A stretch of 63,680 nucleotides of DNA from an uncultured Pelagibacteraceae bacterium (GTDB lineage Bacteria > Pseudomonadota > Alphaproteobacteria > Pelagibacterales > Pelagibacteraceae). A program made the position numbers and the translations under genes. A model generated the notes under the pieces. That model did not search any database and was not told the origin of the DNA. It was given only the letters and a program-made list of their open reading frames with translations. The number at the start of each line of letters is the position of its first letter. Position 1 is the stretch's first letter. Of the stretch, positions 18,909-27,621 are shown in pieces. The stretch covers positions 1-63,680 of the forward strand of contig CACJRE010000002.1 in the NCBI GenBank assembly GCA_902595745.1. The letters are read 5' to 3'.

Positions 18909-19343
18909 TTAATTGCTTAATACTGGAAACGCTTGTCTTTTCTTTAAAAAAAAATTTTGATATTCCATTTTGGTACATTTATTTTCAACGTAATCAATAT
19001 TGTTTTGATCCATTAATTTTTTTGCCTCTTCATCTCTAATACCTAGTTGAAGCCATAATACTTTTGCTCCGATTTTTACTGCATCTTCTGCTATTGCATA
19101 AACTTCGTTGGATGGTCTAAAAACATCTACAATTCCAACTGGTTCTTTGATATCAGTTATCTTTTCAAAAACCTCTTCTCCTAAGATTTTTTCACCCTTT
19201 GCTCTTGGATTAACTGGGATAACTTTAAATCCATATTTTTGCATATATTTCATAACTATCGTAGATGGTTTTTTAGGATCCTTGCTCACTCCAATCATTG
19301 CAATAGTTTTATATTTTGAAAGAATTTCTTTTATCTCAGACAT
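18909..19343 (-). CDS. CoA-binding domain protein (YccU family)
   Basis: 144 residues forming a single Rossmann-like CoA-binding domain: TIAMIGVSKDPKKPS at the N-terminus, then GFKVIPVNPRAKGEKILGE and VGIVDVFRPSNEV. Length and motifs match YccU-like stand-alone domains. The biological role of the family is poorly defined. It abuts the YeeE gene and so may be co-transcribed with it. Confidence 0.85.
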   Translation of the reverse strand: MSEIKEILSKYKTIAMIGVSKDPKKPSTIVMKYMQKYGFKVIPVNPRAKGEKILGEEVFEKITDIKEPVGIVDVFRPSNEVYAIAEDAVKIGAKVLWLQLGIRDEEAKKLMDQNNIDYVENKCTKMEYQNFFLKKRQAFPVLSN

Positions 19344-19346
19344 AAA

Positions 19347-19544
19347 TTATTTGTTTTTTTTAATCTGATCTTCACAAAATTTTCGAGCTTCTTCTAAATC
19401 AGTAATTTTGGAGTCTGATAATTTCTGGCTACCGGCAAGACAAGCATCAACAGCTCTTTTGAAATTATGATCATTAAAACTTAAAACAAATATCATTCCC
19501 AATACAATAAAGACCACAATGAGAATATTTTTTTTATTTTTCAT
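19347..19544 (-). CDS. Small membrane-anchored hypothetical protein
   Basis: 65 residues from the ATG at 19544, which is fused to the enoyl-CoA hydratase stop (TAATG). One N-terminal hydrophobic segment (about residues 6-22) is followed by a charged tail with two cysteines (ACLAGSQ and KFCEDQ). It could be a secreted or inner-membrane-anchored periplasmic protein, and the two Cys could form a disulfide. I do not recognise the family. A start five codons upstream is also open. Confidence 0.55.
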   Translation of the reverse strand: MKNKKNILIVVFIVLGMIFVLSFNDHNFKRAVDACLAGSQKLSDSKITDLEEARKFCEDQIKKNK

Positions 19545-20317
19545 TATTTGTTTTTCCATTTTGGTTTTCTTTTCTCTAAAAAAGCTGAAATTCCCTCTTT
19601 TGCATCCATTGCCATCATGTTTATCGTCATCATTTTACTGGTGTAGGCATACGCTTTTTTTAGGGGCATTTCTAATTGTTTGTAAAAAGCTTGTTTCCCA
19701 ATTTTAATTGTTAAATTTGATTTAGACGCAATAGTCTTAGCAACTTTTAATACTTCGTTCTCTAATTTAGATTTTGAAAAATAGTCATTAATTAACCCAA
19801 TTTCTTTTGCATAATTTGCTTTAATAGGTTCCCCTGTTAACAACATTTTCATCATAGGCTTTCTATTAATTTTTCTACTTACAGCAACCATTGGAGTACT
19901 ACAAAACAATCCTATATTAACCCCGGGTGTTGCAAATAAAGCATCTTTAGTACTATATGCTAAATCACAACTTGCAACTAACTGACATCCAGCAGCAAAC
20001 GCAGCCCCATGTACTTTTGCAATAACAGGTTTTTTACCCTCAACTATTTGAAGCATTAATTTTGAGCAAAGATTGAACAGTTTTTGATACTTATTTTTAA
20101 CTTTTAAACTTTTAACTTCTTTTAAATTATGTCCAGCACTAAAACCTTTACCAGCTCCCTCTAAAATTATTACTTTAGTATTTTTATCTTTATCAAGTTT
20201 CCTAAAAACTTTAATTAAATCATGTAAATTTTTAAATGATAAAGAATTATAAGTTTTTGGTTCGTTGATAGTGACTATGGCAATACTATTTTGAATAATT
20301 CTATATTTTATATTCAT
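19544..20317 (-). CDS. Enoyl-CoA hydratase/isomerase family protein
   Basis: 257 residues of the crotonase fold. Oxyanion-hole motifs are visible: GAGKGFSAGHNLKEV near 55-70 and HGAAFAAGCQLVASCDLAYS near 105-124. The position of the usual hydratase Glu is not obvious, so the exact reaction (hydration, isomerisation or hydrolysis) is open. It is followed directly by the small membrane protein gene. Confidence 0.85.
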   Translation of the reverse strand: MNIKYRIIQNSIAIVTINEPKTYNSLSFKNLHDLIKVFRKLDKDKNTKVIILEGAGKGFSAGHNLKEVKSLKVKNKYQKLFNLCSKLMLQIVEGKKPVIAKVHGAAFAAGCQLVASCDLAYSTKDALFATPGVNIGLFCSTPMVAVSRKINRKPMMKMLLTGEPIKANYAKEIGLINDYFSKSKLENEVLKVAKTIASKSNLTIKIGKQAFYKQLEMPLKKAYAYTSKMMTINMMAMDAKEGISAFLEKRKPKWKNK

Positions 20318-20327
20318 TTTGAAAGAG

Positions 20328-20702
20328 TTACTTTAATTTTCCCTCTTCTCTCATTTTAGCTCTTATTTTAGTTGCAGAAATTTCTTGAATTTCTTTTGAT
20401 AGTTCAATTTCCTCAATTTTGTATCCAACTCCTCTTCCATAACAAATATTTGTAATATTTGGTACCAGCATAATTTTAAATTGACCTTCAAACTCAGGGT
20501 TTAATCTGTCTTCTATATTTTTCTTAACTGTTTCAAAGTCAAAAGGATTGTCGTCCACCCCTTGTACATCTCTAATTTGAATACAAACTTGACCAGTTTT
20601 TTTAATAATTTCTTTAAATAAAGTGTAATGACCATCATGAAACGGTTGCCATCTTCCTAACATCTGCGCAGTTGGTTTTTTGTTATCCCATTCATAAGCC
20701 AT
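20328..20702 (-). CDS. Cytidylyltransferase-like nucleotidyltransferase
   Basis: 124 residues. GRWQPFHDGHYTL near residue 16 is the nucleotide-binding (H/T)xGH motif of the nucleotidyltransferase fold, and ISATKIRAKM near the C-terminus is the ISSTxxR-like second motif. It is short for NMN or phosphopantetheine adenylyltransferases. Its ATG is fused to the stop of the adjoining kinase gene (TAATG), so the two act together or form one pathway. The substrate is unknown. Confidence 0.75.
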   Translation of the reverse strand: MAYEWDNKKPTAQMLGRWQPFHDGHYTLFKEIIKKTGQVCIQIRDVQGVDDNPFDFETVKKNIEDRLNPEFEGQFKIMLVPNITNICYGRGVGYKIEEIELSKEIQEISATKIRAKMREEGKLK

Positions 20703-21109
20703 TATTTTATCTCCTTTATTATTTTTGGTGCCCAGTTTTTAGCATCTTGTGTTGTTACATGAAAGTCAAACTTATCAGGTTTAACAAACATCTTGTTGGT
20801 ATCATCAAATCTACCCTCAGCAATAGTATCAACCCAAACAATAAAATCAGCTGGAAACAGTGCTCTTGCTTCAGGTGTTGGGCAAATAAAATCTGCTACA
20901 ACAAAATTTCCTTCCTCTTTTAATCTTAATGCAAAATCTGCCATTCTTTTTGCCTGTCTTTTTCTACCCTCTTTAGAAAAATCCCAATCATTTGCTTCTT
21001 TTCTAACTTCATCAGCATTTAATCTTTTTGCATTTAGTAATGGAGCCAATTGATCAGCTAAAGTTGTTTTTCCAGAGCCTGGCAGACCCATTATTAAAAT
21101 AATTTTCAT
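20702..21109 (-). CDS. Adenylylsulfate kinase-like P-loop kinase
   Basis: 135 residues. The Walker A GLPGSGKTT lies at 8-16 and is followed by a short kinase core (LNADEVRKE, ADFICPTPEARALF) as in CysC-type APS kinases, but the chain is about 50 residues shorter than usual CysC. No CysD or CysN homologue is present. It is translationally fused to the nucleotidyltransferase gene. A kinase for a small hydroxylated substrate is a fair alternative to sulfate activation. Confidence 0.68.
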   Translation of the reverse strand: MKIILIMGLPGSGKTTLADQLAPLLNAKRLNADEVRKEANDWDFSKEGRKRQAKRMADFALRLKEEGNFVVADFICPTPEARALFPADFIVWVDTIAEGRFDDTNKMFVKPDKFDFHVTTQDAKNWAPKIIKEIK

Positions 21110-21112
21110 TTT

Positions 21113-22306
21113 TTATAATAAACTATTTGCTACCCATTTATGAAATTGATGTGTTGGTTGATCCATAACTGGTGAAAAATTTCCCCCATTATAAACTGGT
21201 GATCCTCTCCCTGCCTGCATTCCTTCAATTGCACTTATATCTTCCAGCATAACATCTTTCCAAAATCTTGCGTTTTCTTTTCTTAATTCTTTAAGTTCCT
21301 CTCCATTAGCACTTTTATCACCAACATAATATATTTTCATATGTTCTTTTGTTTTATTAATTGTAATTGGTTCCAACCAAAATACGTAAAAATGATCAAG
21401 GTGCAAACCGATCATTACATTTGGAAATAATGCAATATATTCTGAATTTTTTAGGGAACTTTTTTTCCAATTCTTAAATGTATCAAATTTTTTATTTCCC
21501 TTTACAGGTTGCTCATATTTTTCACTTCCTTGTCCAGCAAATCGATTTGGTAATCCTTGAATGTGATAATGATCATTAATATTTGATACTTTATTTAATT
21601 CTGGATGAATGGTTGGTAAATGATAACTTTCACAATAATTTTCTATAGCAAATTTCCAATTGCTATTAACTTCCAAATCAAAAGAGCCATGATCTTTCGA
21701 ATAAACTAATAGTTTTTGATCCTCGTGATTAATAAATTTAGACCATCTTTGTTCAAGAGGTTTGATGTAATCTTCAAAATCAATTTCGTTTGAATTAATA
21801 TTTATAAATATAATATCCATCCATATTTTTGATCTCACTTCTTTTAAATTGCTCTGATTCTTTTCAAATTTATCTGAATTATGAATATTTAACCCTCCTA
21901 TGTGAGGAGTAGCTACTAAATTTCCTTTAAAGTCGTATGACCATGAATGGTAAGGGCATCTAATTACATTTTTTAAAGCACAGGGCTCATCTAAAAGCTT
22001 AAAACCTCTGTGACTACAGACATTATGAAATACTCTAATCTTGAGATCCTTATCTCTAACAATTAGCAAAGGAATCCCGAGTAGATTGTATGGCATTGCA
22101 TCACCAGCTTTGGGTATTGAGCTCCCCACTCCAATTACTGACCATTTATCGCAAAAAATCTTGTCTCTTTCGTACTCTAAATATTGTTCGCTGGTGTAAC
22201 ACTCGTTTGGAAGTCCGTTTGCGCTCTCAATAGCCTTGTCCACATTCATCAATTTCTTGATATCCAAAATTTTTGAGAGAGATTTATTTTTCTGATTTTG
22301 GTCCAT
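21113..22306 (-). CDS. Rieske non-heme iron oxygenase (alpha subunit type)
   Basis: 397 residues from the ATG at 22306; the frame stays open to 22480 but that part overlaps the divergent gene. The Rieske 2Fe-2S ligands are in VCSHRGF and CPYHSW. The mononuclear iron site is ENYCESYHLPTIHPE, and the end GNFSPVMDQPTH resembles choline- or glycine-betaine-type monooxygenases. Substrates of such enzymes are often quaternary amines, but nothing here fixes the substrate. No reductase gene is adjacent. Confidence 0.85.
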   Translation of the reverse strand: MDQNQKNKSLSKILDIKKLMNVDKAIESANGLPNECYTSEQYLEYERDKIFCDKWSVIGVGSSIPKAGDAMPYNLLGIPLLIVRDKDLKIRVFHNVCSHRGFKLLDEPCALKNVIRCPYHSWSYDFKGNLVATPHIGGLNIHNSDKFEKNQSNLKEVRSKIWMDIIFININSNEIDFEDYIKPLEQRWSKFINHEDQKLLVYSKDHGSFDLEVNSNWKFAIENYCESYHLPTIHPELNKVSNINDHYHIQGLPNRFAGQGSEKYEQPVKGNKKFDTFKNWKKSSLKNSEYIALFPNVMIGLHLDHFYVFWLEPITINKTKEHMKIYYVGDKSANGEELKELRKENARFWKDVMLEDISAIEGMQAGRGSPVYNGGNFSPVMDQPTHQFHKWVANSLL

Positions 22307-22358
22307 AAAAAAAATTATCATGGCCCTGTTTTTTGGCAACAAATTTCCATTTTGAACT

Positions 22359-23138
22359 GTGCTGAATTTCTTTGACAGCTTTTTTAAAAAGGATAATGAT
22401 TTGGAAAAAATGAATTTTTCATTGGAAATTGGTCCACACACTGACCTTGAAACTTTACCTCCTGTAAAGGATGTATACATTACAATGCTACCTGGTGGAG
22501 ATTATAAAGAAACAGCCGATAAATCAGGAGACCTTGTTAAAAAAGGTTTTAATCCTGTTCCACATTTCCCAGCAAGATCAATTAATAATGAAGAAGAATT
22601 AAAAGAATACGTTTCAAGATGTAAAGATCAAGGAGTTAAACAAGCTTTAGTAATTGGTGGAAGTAGAGAACCAATTGGAAAATTTGATAGCTCATTTCAA
22701 ATTCTTGAAACAGGATATTTAGAAGGAATTAAAATTGGTATTGCAGGACATCCAGAAGGAAGTCCAGATATATCAGAACAAAATTTAGAAAAAGCAATGA
22801 TAGACAAGAAGCCTTATGCTGATTACATAGTAACACAATGGTTATTAGATAGTCAGCCTATCATTGACTTCATTTCTAAACAAAGCGTACCAGTGCATGT
22901 GGGTATTACTGGGCCTATGAAAATATCTAGCTTAATTAAATTTGCTAATATTGTTGGGGCGAAAAATTCCATAAATTTTCTTAAATCTAATTTTAGTAAG
23001 GCGTTAGATTTATTGAAACCTAAAGACCCTAATGATTTAATTGGGAAAGTTAAATCGCATACTGATAACTTCCACATTTATACATTCGGCGGCTTGAAGG
23101 AAACTAACAAGTGGTTGAAGGAGAATAGTTATGTCTAA
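22359..23138 (+). CDS. metF: Methylenetetrahydrofolate reductase-like protein
   Basis: 259 residues from a GTG; an ATG at 22410 (second start, giving 242 residues) begins just before the first strand, MNFSLEIGPHTD. The fold is the MTHFR beta-alpha barrel: GFNPVPHFPARSI (folate and flavin side), ALVIGGSREP and IGIAGHPEGSPD. The chain is shorter than E. coli MetF. It overlaps the start of the GcvT-fold gene by 8 bases, so the two should be made together, as in aromatic O-demethylase clusters where a MetF removes the methyl group to 5-methyl-THF. Confidence 0.82.
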   Translation: MLNFFDSFFKKDNDLEKMNFSLEIGPHTDLETLPPVKDVYITMLPGGDYKETADKSGDLVKKGFNPVPHFPARSINNEEELKEYVSRCKDQGVKQALVIGGSREPIGKFDSSFQILETGYLEGIKIGIAGHPEGSPDISEQNLEKAMIDKKPYADYIVTQWLLDSQPIIDFISKQSVPVHVGITGPMKISSLIKFANIVGAKNSINFLKSNFSKALDLLKPKDPNDLIGKVKSHTDNFHIYTFGGLKETNKWLKENSYV

Positions 23139-24489
23139 TGAATTTGACTATACTAAACTAAAACATGTTACTTCAGTTGATCAATCAGATCGTGCAGTAC
23201 CATATAATTTAAGACAAAGTGGGCCAACTAAAGTTGAAATGCTTATCTCAACAAGGGTAAGAAAATCACCTTATTGGCATTTATCAATGCAGGCAGGTTG
23301 CTGGAGAGCAACAGTTTACAATCGTATTTATCATCCAAGGGGATATGTAAAACCAGAAGATGGTGGAGCAATGGTTGAGTATGATGCAATTGTGAATCAC
23401 GTTACTATGTGGAACGTTGCTGTTGAAAGGCAAATCAGAGTTAAGGGTCCAGATGCAGAAAAATTTACTGACTACGTAATAACTAGAGATGCTACAAAAA
23501 TTTCTCCTATGAGAGCAAGATATGTAATCTTGTGTAATGCATACGGTGGAGTTTTAAATGATCCAATTCTTCTTAGAATTTCTGAAGATGAATTTTGGTT
23601 TTCACTATCAGACTCTGATATTGGTATGTACCTTCAAGGAGTAAATGCTGATGGAAGATTTGATTGTACCATTGAAGAAATTGATGTCAGTCCAGTGCAA
23701 ATACAAGGTCCGAAATCAAAAGCTTTGATGAAAGACTTATGTGGAGATCAAGTTGATTTTGACAATATGCCATTTTATGGTCTAGCAGAAGTTAAAGTAG
23801 GTGGAAGAAGTTGTGTGATTTCTCAATCAGGTTTCTCTGGAGAAGCTGGATATGAAATCTATTTAAGAGATTCTACTTTATATGCTGAAGATATGTGGAA
23901 TGCTGTTCTTGAAGCTGGAAAAAAACATAGCCTTATGGTTATTGCTCCTGCTCACCACAGAAGAATTCAAGCTGGAATTCTCTCATGGGGTCAAGATATG
24001 GACTCTCAACATAATCCTTTTCAGTGTAACTTAGGTTATCAAGTTTCATTATCCGGAAAAGGTGAATGGGCTAAAAAAGGTGATTATGTGGGTAAAGCTG
24101 CATTAGAAAAAATGGGTGCAGAACTTAAAGGTGGTAAAAAACCTTACAAGCTTCAACTAGTTGGGCTTGAATTAGGTGGAAAACCAATTGAAGAGTATGC
24201 TCCTGATTTTTGGCTAGTGTCACCTGAGAGTGGTGGAGAACCAGTTGGATTTATTACCTCTCCTTGGTATCACCCAGAGAAAAAACAAAACATTGCAATG
24301 GGATATGTGCCATTTGATGGAACATTAAATGCAAATGGATTTCCAAAAGGTAAAGTTGGAACTAAATATAAAGTTCATTTACCTGAAAAATACTCAGACA
24401 CACCAGGAACACCTGTTGACGCTGTAGTAGTGGACATTCCATTCAAAGAGTCTTACAACGCTAATACTAGAGAAGTTGTAAAAGGCTAA
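23131..24489 (+). CDS. GcvT-family folate-dependent demethylase, substrate unknown
   Basis: 452 residues. N-terminal folate-binding GcvT fold (VERQIRVKGPDAEKF, VQIQGPKSKAL, SGFSGEAGYEIYL) and C-terminal barrel; RIQAGILSWGQDMD and NPFQCNLGYQV are seen in the middle. The length and the partner metF resemble the LigM/DesA aromatic O-demethylases more than the ~365-residue DMSP demethylase DmdA. The substrate may be any methylated compound. A strong terminator follows the gene. I call it a THF-dependent demethylase with moderate confidence in the subgroup. Confidence 0.78.
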   Translation: MSNEFDYTKLKHVTSVDQSDRAVPYNLRQSGPTKVEMLISTRVRKSPYWHLSMQAGCWRATVYNRIYHPRGYVKPEDGGAMVEYDAIVNHVTMWNVAVERQIRVKGPDAEKFTDYVITRDATKISPMRARYVILCNAYGGVLNDPILLRISEDEFWFSLSDSDIGMYLQGVNADGRFDCTIEEIDVSPVQIQGPKSKALMKDLCGDQVDFDNMPFYGLAEVKVGGRSCVISQSGFSGEAGYEIYLRDSTLYAEDMWNAVLEAGKKHSLMVIAPAHHRRIQAGILSWGQDMDSQHNPFQCNLGYQVSLSGKGEWAKKGDYVGKAALEKMGAELKGGKKPYKLQLVGLELGGKPIEEYAPDFWLVSPESGGEPVGFITSPWYHPEKKQNIAMGYVPFDGTLNANGFPKGKVGTKYKVHLPEKYSDTPGTPVDAVVVDIPFKESYNANTREVVKG

Positions 24490-24500
24490 ATTTATTATTT

Positions 24501-24533
24501 TGGGGGAGCAAGATCAAAGCTTCCCCATTTTTT
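24501..24533 (+). terminator. Rho-independent terminator after the GcvT-family gene
   Basis: A 9-base stem, TGGGGGAGC paired with GCTTCCCCA (one G-T pair), with a 9-base loop and a run of six T directly after. It ends the metF-GcvT transcript. Strength is judged by eye. Confidence 0.85.
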
Positions 24534-24535
24534 CA

Positions 24536-24652
24536 ATGACTAAAGGTTTCTTAATCGCAATTTGCATTATCATCACGATTGCTTTAATAATATTTCCATT
24601 ATTAGTTTCTTACAAAGCACAAAAAAAAAGAATAAAGATTAATGTTTGGTGA
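24536..24652 (+). CDS. Possible 38-residue membrane peptide
   Basis: A 38-residue frame with one hydrophobic helix (about residues 5-26) and a basic tail (KAQKKRIK), a classic single-pass small protein. It overlaps the next gene by 11 bases. Against it, it starts three bases after the terminator and lacks a Shine-Dalgarno, so it would need its own promoter in the stem-loop tail. The hydrophobic-then-basic shape is suggestive only. Confidence 0.35.
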   Translation: MTKGFLIAICIIITIALIIFPLLVSYKAQKKRIKINVW

Positions 24653-25187
24653 ATTTTTAAATATAGTTTTTAAGTCTATTAAACTAGACAAGACACTATA
24701 TACAGATAACAAAAACTTCGGTGAAGCCTCTGTCTATTTTGCTGGTCTTATAATGATCTTAGATGGGATCGCAGGTGCAGTAGCTGCAAATACAGTAATT
24801 CAAACTGCAGTAGCAATGTCTGGTCTTACATCGATATTAACTTGGTTAGTGTGGGCAATATTTATCTATGTAATTGGAGTTAAACTTTTTCCTGACAAAA
24901 AAACAAAAGTTCCATTTAAAAAAGTACTAACTGCTGTTGGTTTTGCGCATGCACCTGGTCTACTTCGATTTTTTGCAGTAACACCAAATATGATGATACC
25001 AATAATTTTTCTTACACAATTTTGGATTTTTGCAGGATTAATTATCTCTACAAGACATGTGCTAGGTTTAAAATCTAATATTAAATCTTTTGGGATTGTA
25101 TTCTTGTCATTCTTAATAATTGCATTTTTATCTATTTCTTTTGTAATGAGTAGAATGAATATGTTGCCTGTGAATCAAATAAGTTAA
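24642..25187 (+). CDS. YIP1-family membrane protein
   Basis: 181 residues with about five membrane segments. The segment AVGFAHAPGLLRFFAVTP and its spacing after the first helices match the Yip1 domain (PF04893-type). Family function in bacteria is unclear. Its C-terminal end overlaps the convergent small gene by four bases. Upstream, TTGCAT and AATAAT 18 bases apart could act as its promoter after the terminator. Confidence 0.75.
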   Translation: MFGEFLNIVFKSIKLDKTLYTDNKNFGEASVYFAGLIMILDGIAGAVAANTVIQTAVAMSGLTSILTWLVWAIFIYVIGVKLFPDKKTKVPFKKVLTAVGFAHAPGLLRFFAVTPNMMIPIIFLTQFWIFAGLIISTRHVLGLKSNIKSFGIVFLSFLIIAFLSISFVMSRMNMLPVNQIS

Positions 25188-25351
25188 ATTGGGAAAATAG
25201 TTTTAGAAACTCTACACGAGGAACACAATTTATAACTTGTTAAAATTAAATTTTGAGTAACACTTTCATCCTCTTTTTTGCACTCATCACAAATATTATT
25301 TAATTCTCTATTAATTTCTTCAACATGCTTATCCTCTAAATGATCAGTCAT
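25184..25351 (-). CDS. Small two-Cys-pair protein (possible zinc ribbon)
   Basis: 55 residues from the ATG at 25351, overlapping the DUF3726 gene by 8 bases (ATGACTGA). Two CxxC pairs, CDEC and CSSC, about 23 residues apart, suggest a zinc ribbon or iron-sulfur site. No signal peptide or membrane segment. It has no recognisable family. Its tight link to the upstream genes suggests it belongs to the same unit. Confidence 0.6.
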   Translation of the reverse strand: MTDHLEDKHVEEINRELNNICDECKKEDESVTQNLILTSYKLCSSCRVSKTIFPI

Positions 25352-25955
25352 TATCTGTAAGTCCTGCACCAGCCGCACCTTGTTTTAAACTATCGCTTTC
25401 CTCCACAAAAGTATCTTCTGCTAATTTATAAAGACTATTCCAATCTAAGTCGTTAAAATTATCTTTATTATCTATGAATTTAATCTCTATTTCATTAGCA
25501 AACTCAGGAAATTCTTGGTTAAAAAAGTTTGAAGAAATATTTACATTCAAATTAAGTAAAATTTCAGTTTGATCAAATACAGCATGTATTTTTTTTCCAC
25601 TAATTTCTGATGCTCTACTTAAAAAAGATAAAAAAAGAATTGGGTATGCAACTTTTTTGAATTTTATAGTTTTGAAATTTTCAATTGTTTTAATCTGATC
25701 TAAAAAACTAATACCAAGTATAATTGGGCAATAAGCTTCTAATGAGGTTTCATTTGTTTCACTTATTAAATTTAAATCTTCAAATTTTTTTGTTTCTTTT
25801 TCTTTATAATATTGATTTAAATTTTTAATTCCCTTTAGTCCAAATAATTCCAATTGGCGTACAGATTTTCCAACTTCTTCAGAATTTCCCCATGAAAAAC
25901 CAACAGCTCTACTTGCTCTTTTAACCGCAGTTTCTATTTCGCTTAGTGATCTCAT
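25344..25955 (-). CDS. DUF3726 family protein
   Basis: 203 residues. The N-terminus SEIETAVKRASRAVGFSWGNSEEVG matches my memory of DUF3726, with GFSWGNSEEVGKSVRQL as the core. The end, GAAGAGLTDND, is Gly-rich and could contact a nucleotide or partner. Family function is unknown. It starts two bases after the 553-residue gene and overlaps the small Cys-pair gene, so the three look like one unit. Confidence 0.68.
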   Translation of the reverse strand: MRSLSEIETAVKRASRAVGFSWGNSEEVGKSVRQLELFGLKGIKNLNQYYKEKETKKFEDLNLISETNETSLEAYCPIILGISFLDQIKTIENFKTIKFKKVAYPILFLSFLSRASEISGKKIHAVFDQTEILLNLNVNISSNFFNQEFPEFANEIEIKFIDNKDNFNDLDWNSLYKLAEDTFVEESDSLKQGAAGAGLTDND

Positions 25956-25957
25956 TG

Positions 25958-27619
25958 TTAATTTATTGTTTTATATACCCATTGCTCATCATAATTTTTT
26001 AACTCATTTGGCAATGGAGCACCTTGAAACATGCAAATTCTCAACCACTTATCTGATCTTGGGTCAAACTTTAAGGCTCCAAAAAAAGATAATTTAAGTC
26101 TCAGCATATCGATAGGCACAATACTTTTGCTGATTGTGTTGTCTTGAATTTCAGAATAAGGAAATTTTTCTATAATAAAAGCTCTTCTTACAACATGTCT
26201 TAGTTCTGAATTGACAGACAAAAATTGAGCAACGGTTAAGTTGTCTTTCTCAGATAACAATATTTCATATAATTTTTTAATATCTCTTGCAATTGCAAGA
26301 GGTTGCTCTAGTTCCGAACCATGCTCCACAAATCTATCTGCTAATCTAGGTTCCTCTTTATTTTTAGAGATAAACCAAAAATTTTGATAATTCTCTTTTT
26401 TATCAAAATCAATATTCAAAATATTTTGATATCTAGTCTCGATAATATCTTTTAATTCTTTTATTGTCCGAGTAGTTGGGATGTTAAAATATTTGTCTTC
26501 ATCGGAACTCATATTTGAAACTAACGGCTGAGTTATTTTGTTATAAGGTTCCATCATAATAGATACGACATATTCTATGCATTCTTCACATGAGTTTTTC
26601 TCCAACCACAAATATATCTCGTTAAATGGATATTCAATTTCAAAATCAAAATCATTTTCAATATACTTTATAAACTTTTCAACATCATTTAATAACGACT
26701 TAATCTTTATTTGCTGATATTCACTGTCTGTATTCCAGCTAGTAATATTTTTTAATGATTGTTTTACACAATCTTTAAAAAGCTCACTTTCTTCTTTTTT
26801 AACTATTCTAATTTCTCTAATTTTCTTTAATGCTGTTTCTCTACTTAAAATCCAATTATTTAATAATGTTGGGTGATTGACTATAAATGGAGCCATACCA
26901 AGACCAGTTGAGTTTCCAATTCCTAGATTTTTACAAATTTTATTATCTAATTTGACTGCTTTTTTTGGATTTTTGAAATAAGCCACATGATTAACTTGGT
27001 CAAAAGTAAATTGTCTTACTAAATAAACTAGCATCATTTCTAATCTAAAAGGACCATTAATTTCCTCTCTATTTTTAATTCTAAATCTATCCGCTAATCC
27101 GAATTTACCAGATCCATAAACTGCAGTGGTTCTGTATAAGTACCCAACTTTTGATAACAAATCTAAATCAGGTTGATTACCTTCACTTAAACTTTCAACC
27201 ACATGATTAAAAACTCTTACAGATTTATTTGCTCTTGATAAAGTTAATTCCTTAAATGAAAGTCTGCCCACTTCCTGTTTAGGAACTTCATTTTTTAATC
27301 TGTCAATATCTTCAGAGTTTGGAGTGCCGTCATGTAGTGTAAACGCTGCATCCCATTTAGTTGCTATAACTCTATCTGATCTCTCCTCATCTTTAATTTC
27401 ATTAGCAAAACAAACTAATGAATAAACCCTATCTTTTTTTTTAAATGAATAGACTGCTTCTCCATATCCATTTTGATCAAGATTAAATAAATCTCTTTTA
27501 TATTCCCAATCTTTAAACTCGCTAAGAAAACTTCTTAAAAATGATAATTTTGACTGATGAAATGAGCCCAACCTTGACAATTTCATAATTGTATTTGGAT
27601 CTCTTAACTCGACTTTCAT
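25958..27619 (-). CDS. Conserved-looking 553-residue protein of unknown function
   Basis: 553 residues with no signal peptide, membrane segment or nucleotide-binding loop that I can see. It looks mostly alpha-helical and charged. Clusters of conserved-type residues are TAVYGSGKFGLADR, NSTGLGMAPFIVNHP and GALKFDPRSDKWLRICMFQGAP. I do not recognise a family. It follows an M19 dipeptidase-like gene by two bases and precedes the DUF3726 gene by two, so all three should be translated together. A catalytic role is possible but cannot be shown. Confidence 0.8.
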   Translation of the reverse strand: MKVELRDPNTIMKLSRLGSFHQSKLSFLRSFLSEFKDWEYKRDLFNLDQNGYGEAVYSFKKKDRVYSLVCFANEIKDEERSDRVIATKWDAAFTLHDGTPNSEDIDRLKNEVPKQEVGRLSFKELTLSRANKSVRVFNHVVESLSEGNQPDLDLLSKVGYLYRTTAVYGSGKFGLADRFRIKNREEINGPFRLEMMLVYLVRQFTFDQVNHVAYFKNPKKAVKLDNKICKNLGIGNSTGLGMAPFIVNHPTLLNNWILSRETALKKIREIRIVKKEESELFKDCVKQSLKNITSWNTDSEYQQIKIKSLLNDVEKFIKYIENDFDFEIEYPFNEIYLWLEKNSCEECIEYVVSIMMEPYNKITQPLVSNMSSDEDKYFNIPTTRTIKELKDIIETRYQNILNIDFDKKENYQNFWFISKNKEEPRLADRFVEHGSELEQPLAIARDIKKLYEILLSEKDNLTVAQFLSVNSELRHVVRRAFIIEKFPYSEIQDNTISKSIVPIDMLRLKLSFFGALKFDPRSDKWLRICMFQGAPLPNELKNYDEQWVYKTIN

Positions 27620-27621
27620 AT

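Noticed and set aside
23131-24489. DMSP demethylase DmdA
   Set aside because: The GcvT fold fits, but the length (452) and the MetF neighbour fit LigM/DesA-like demethylases better. DmdA of SAR11 is about 369 residues.
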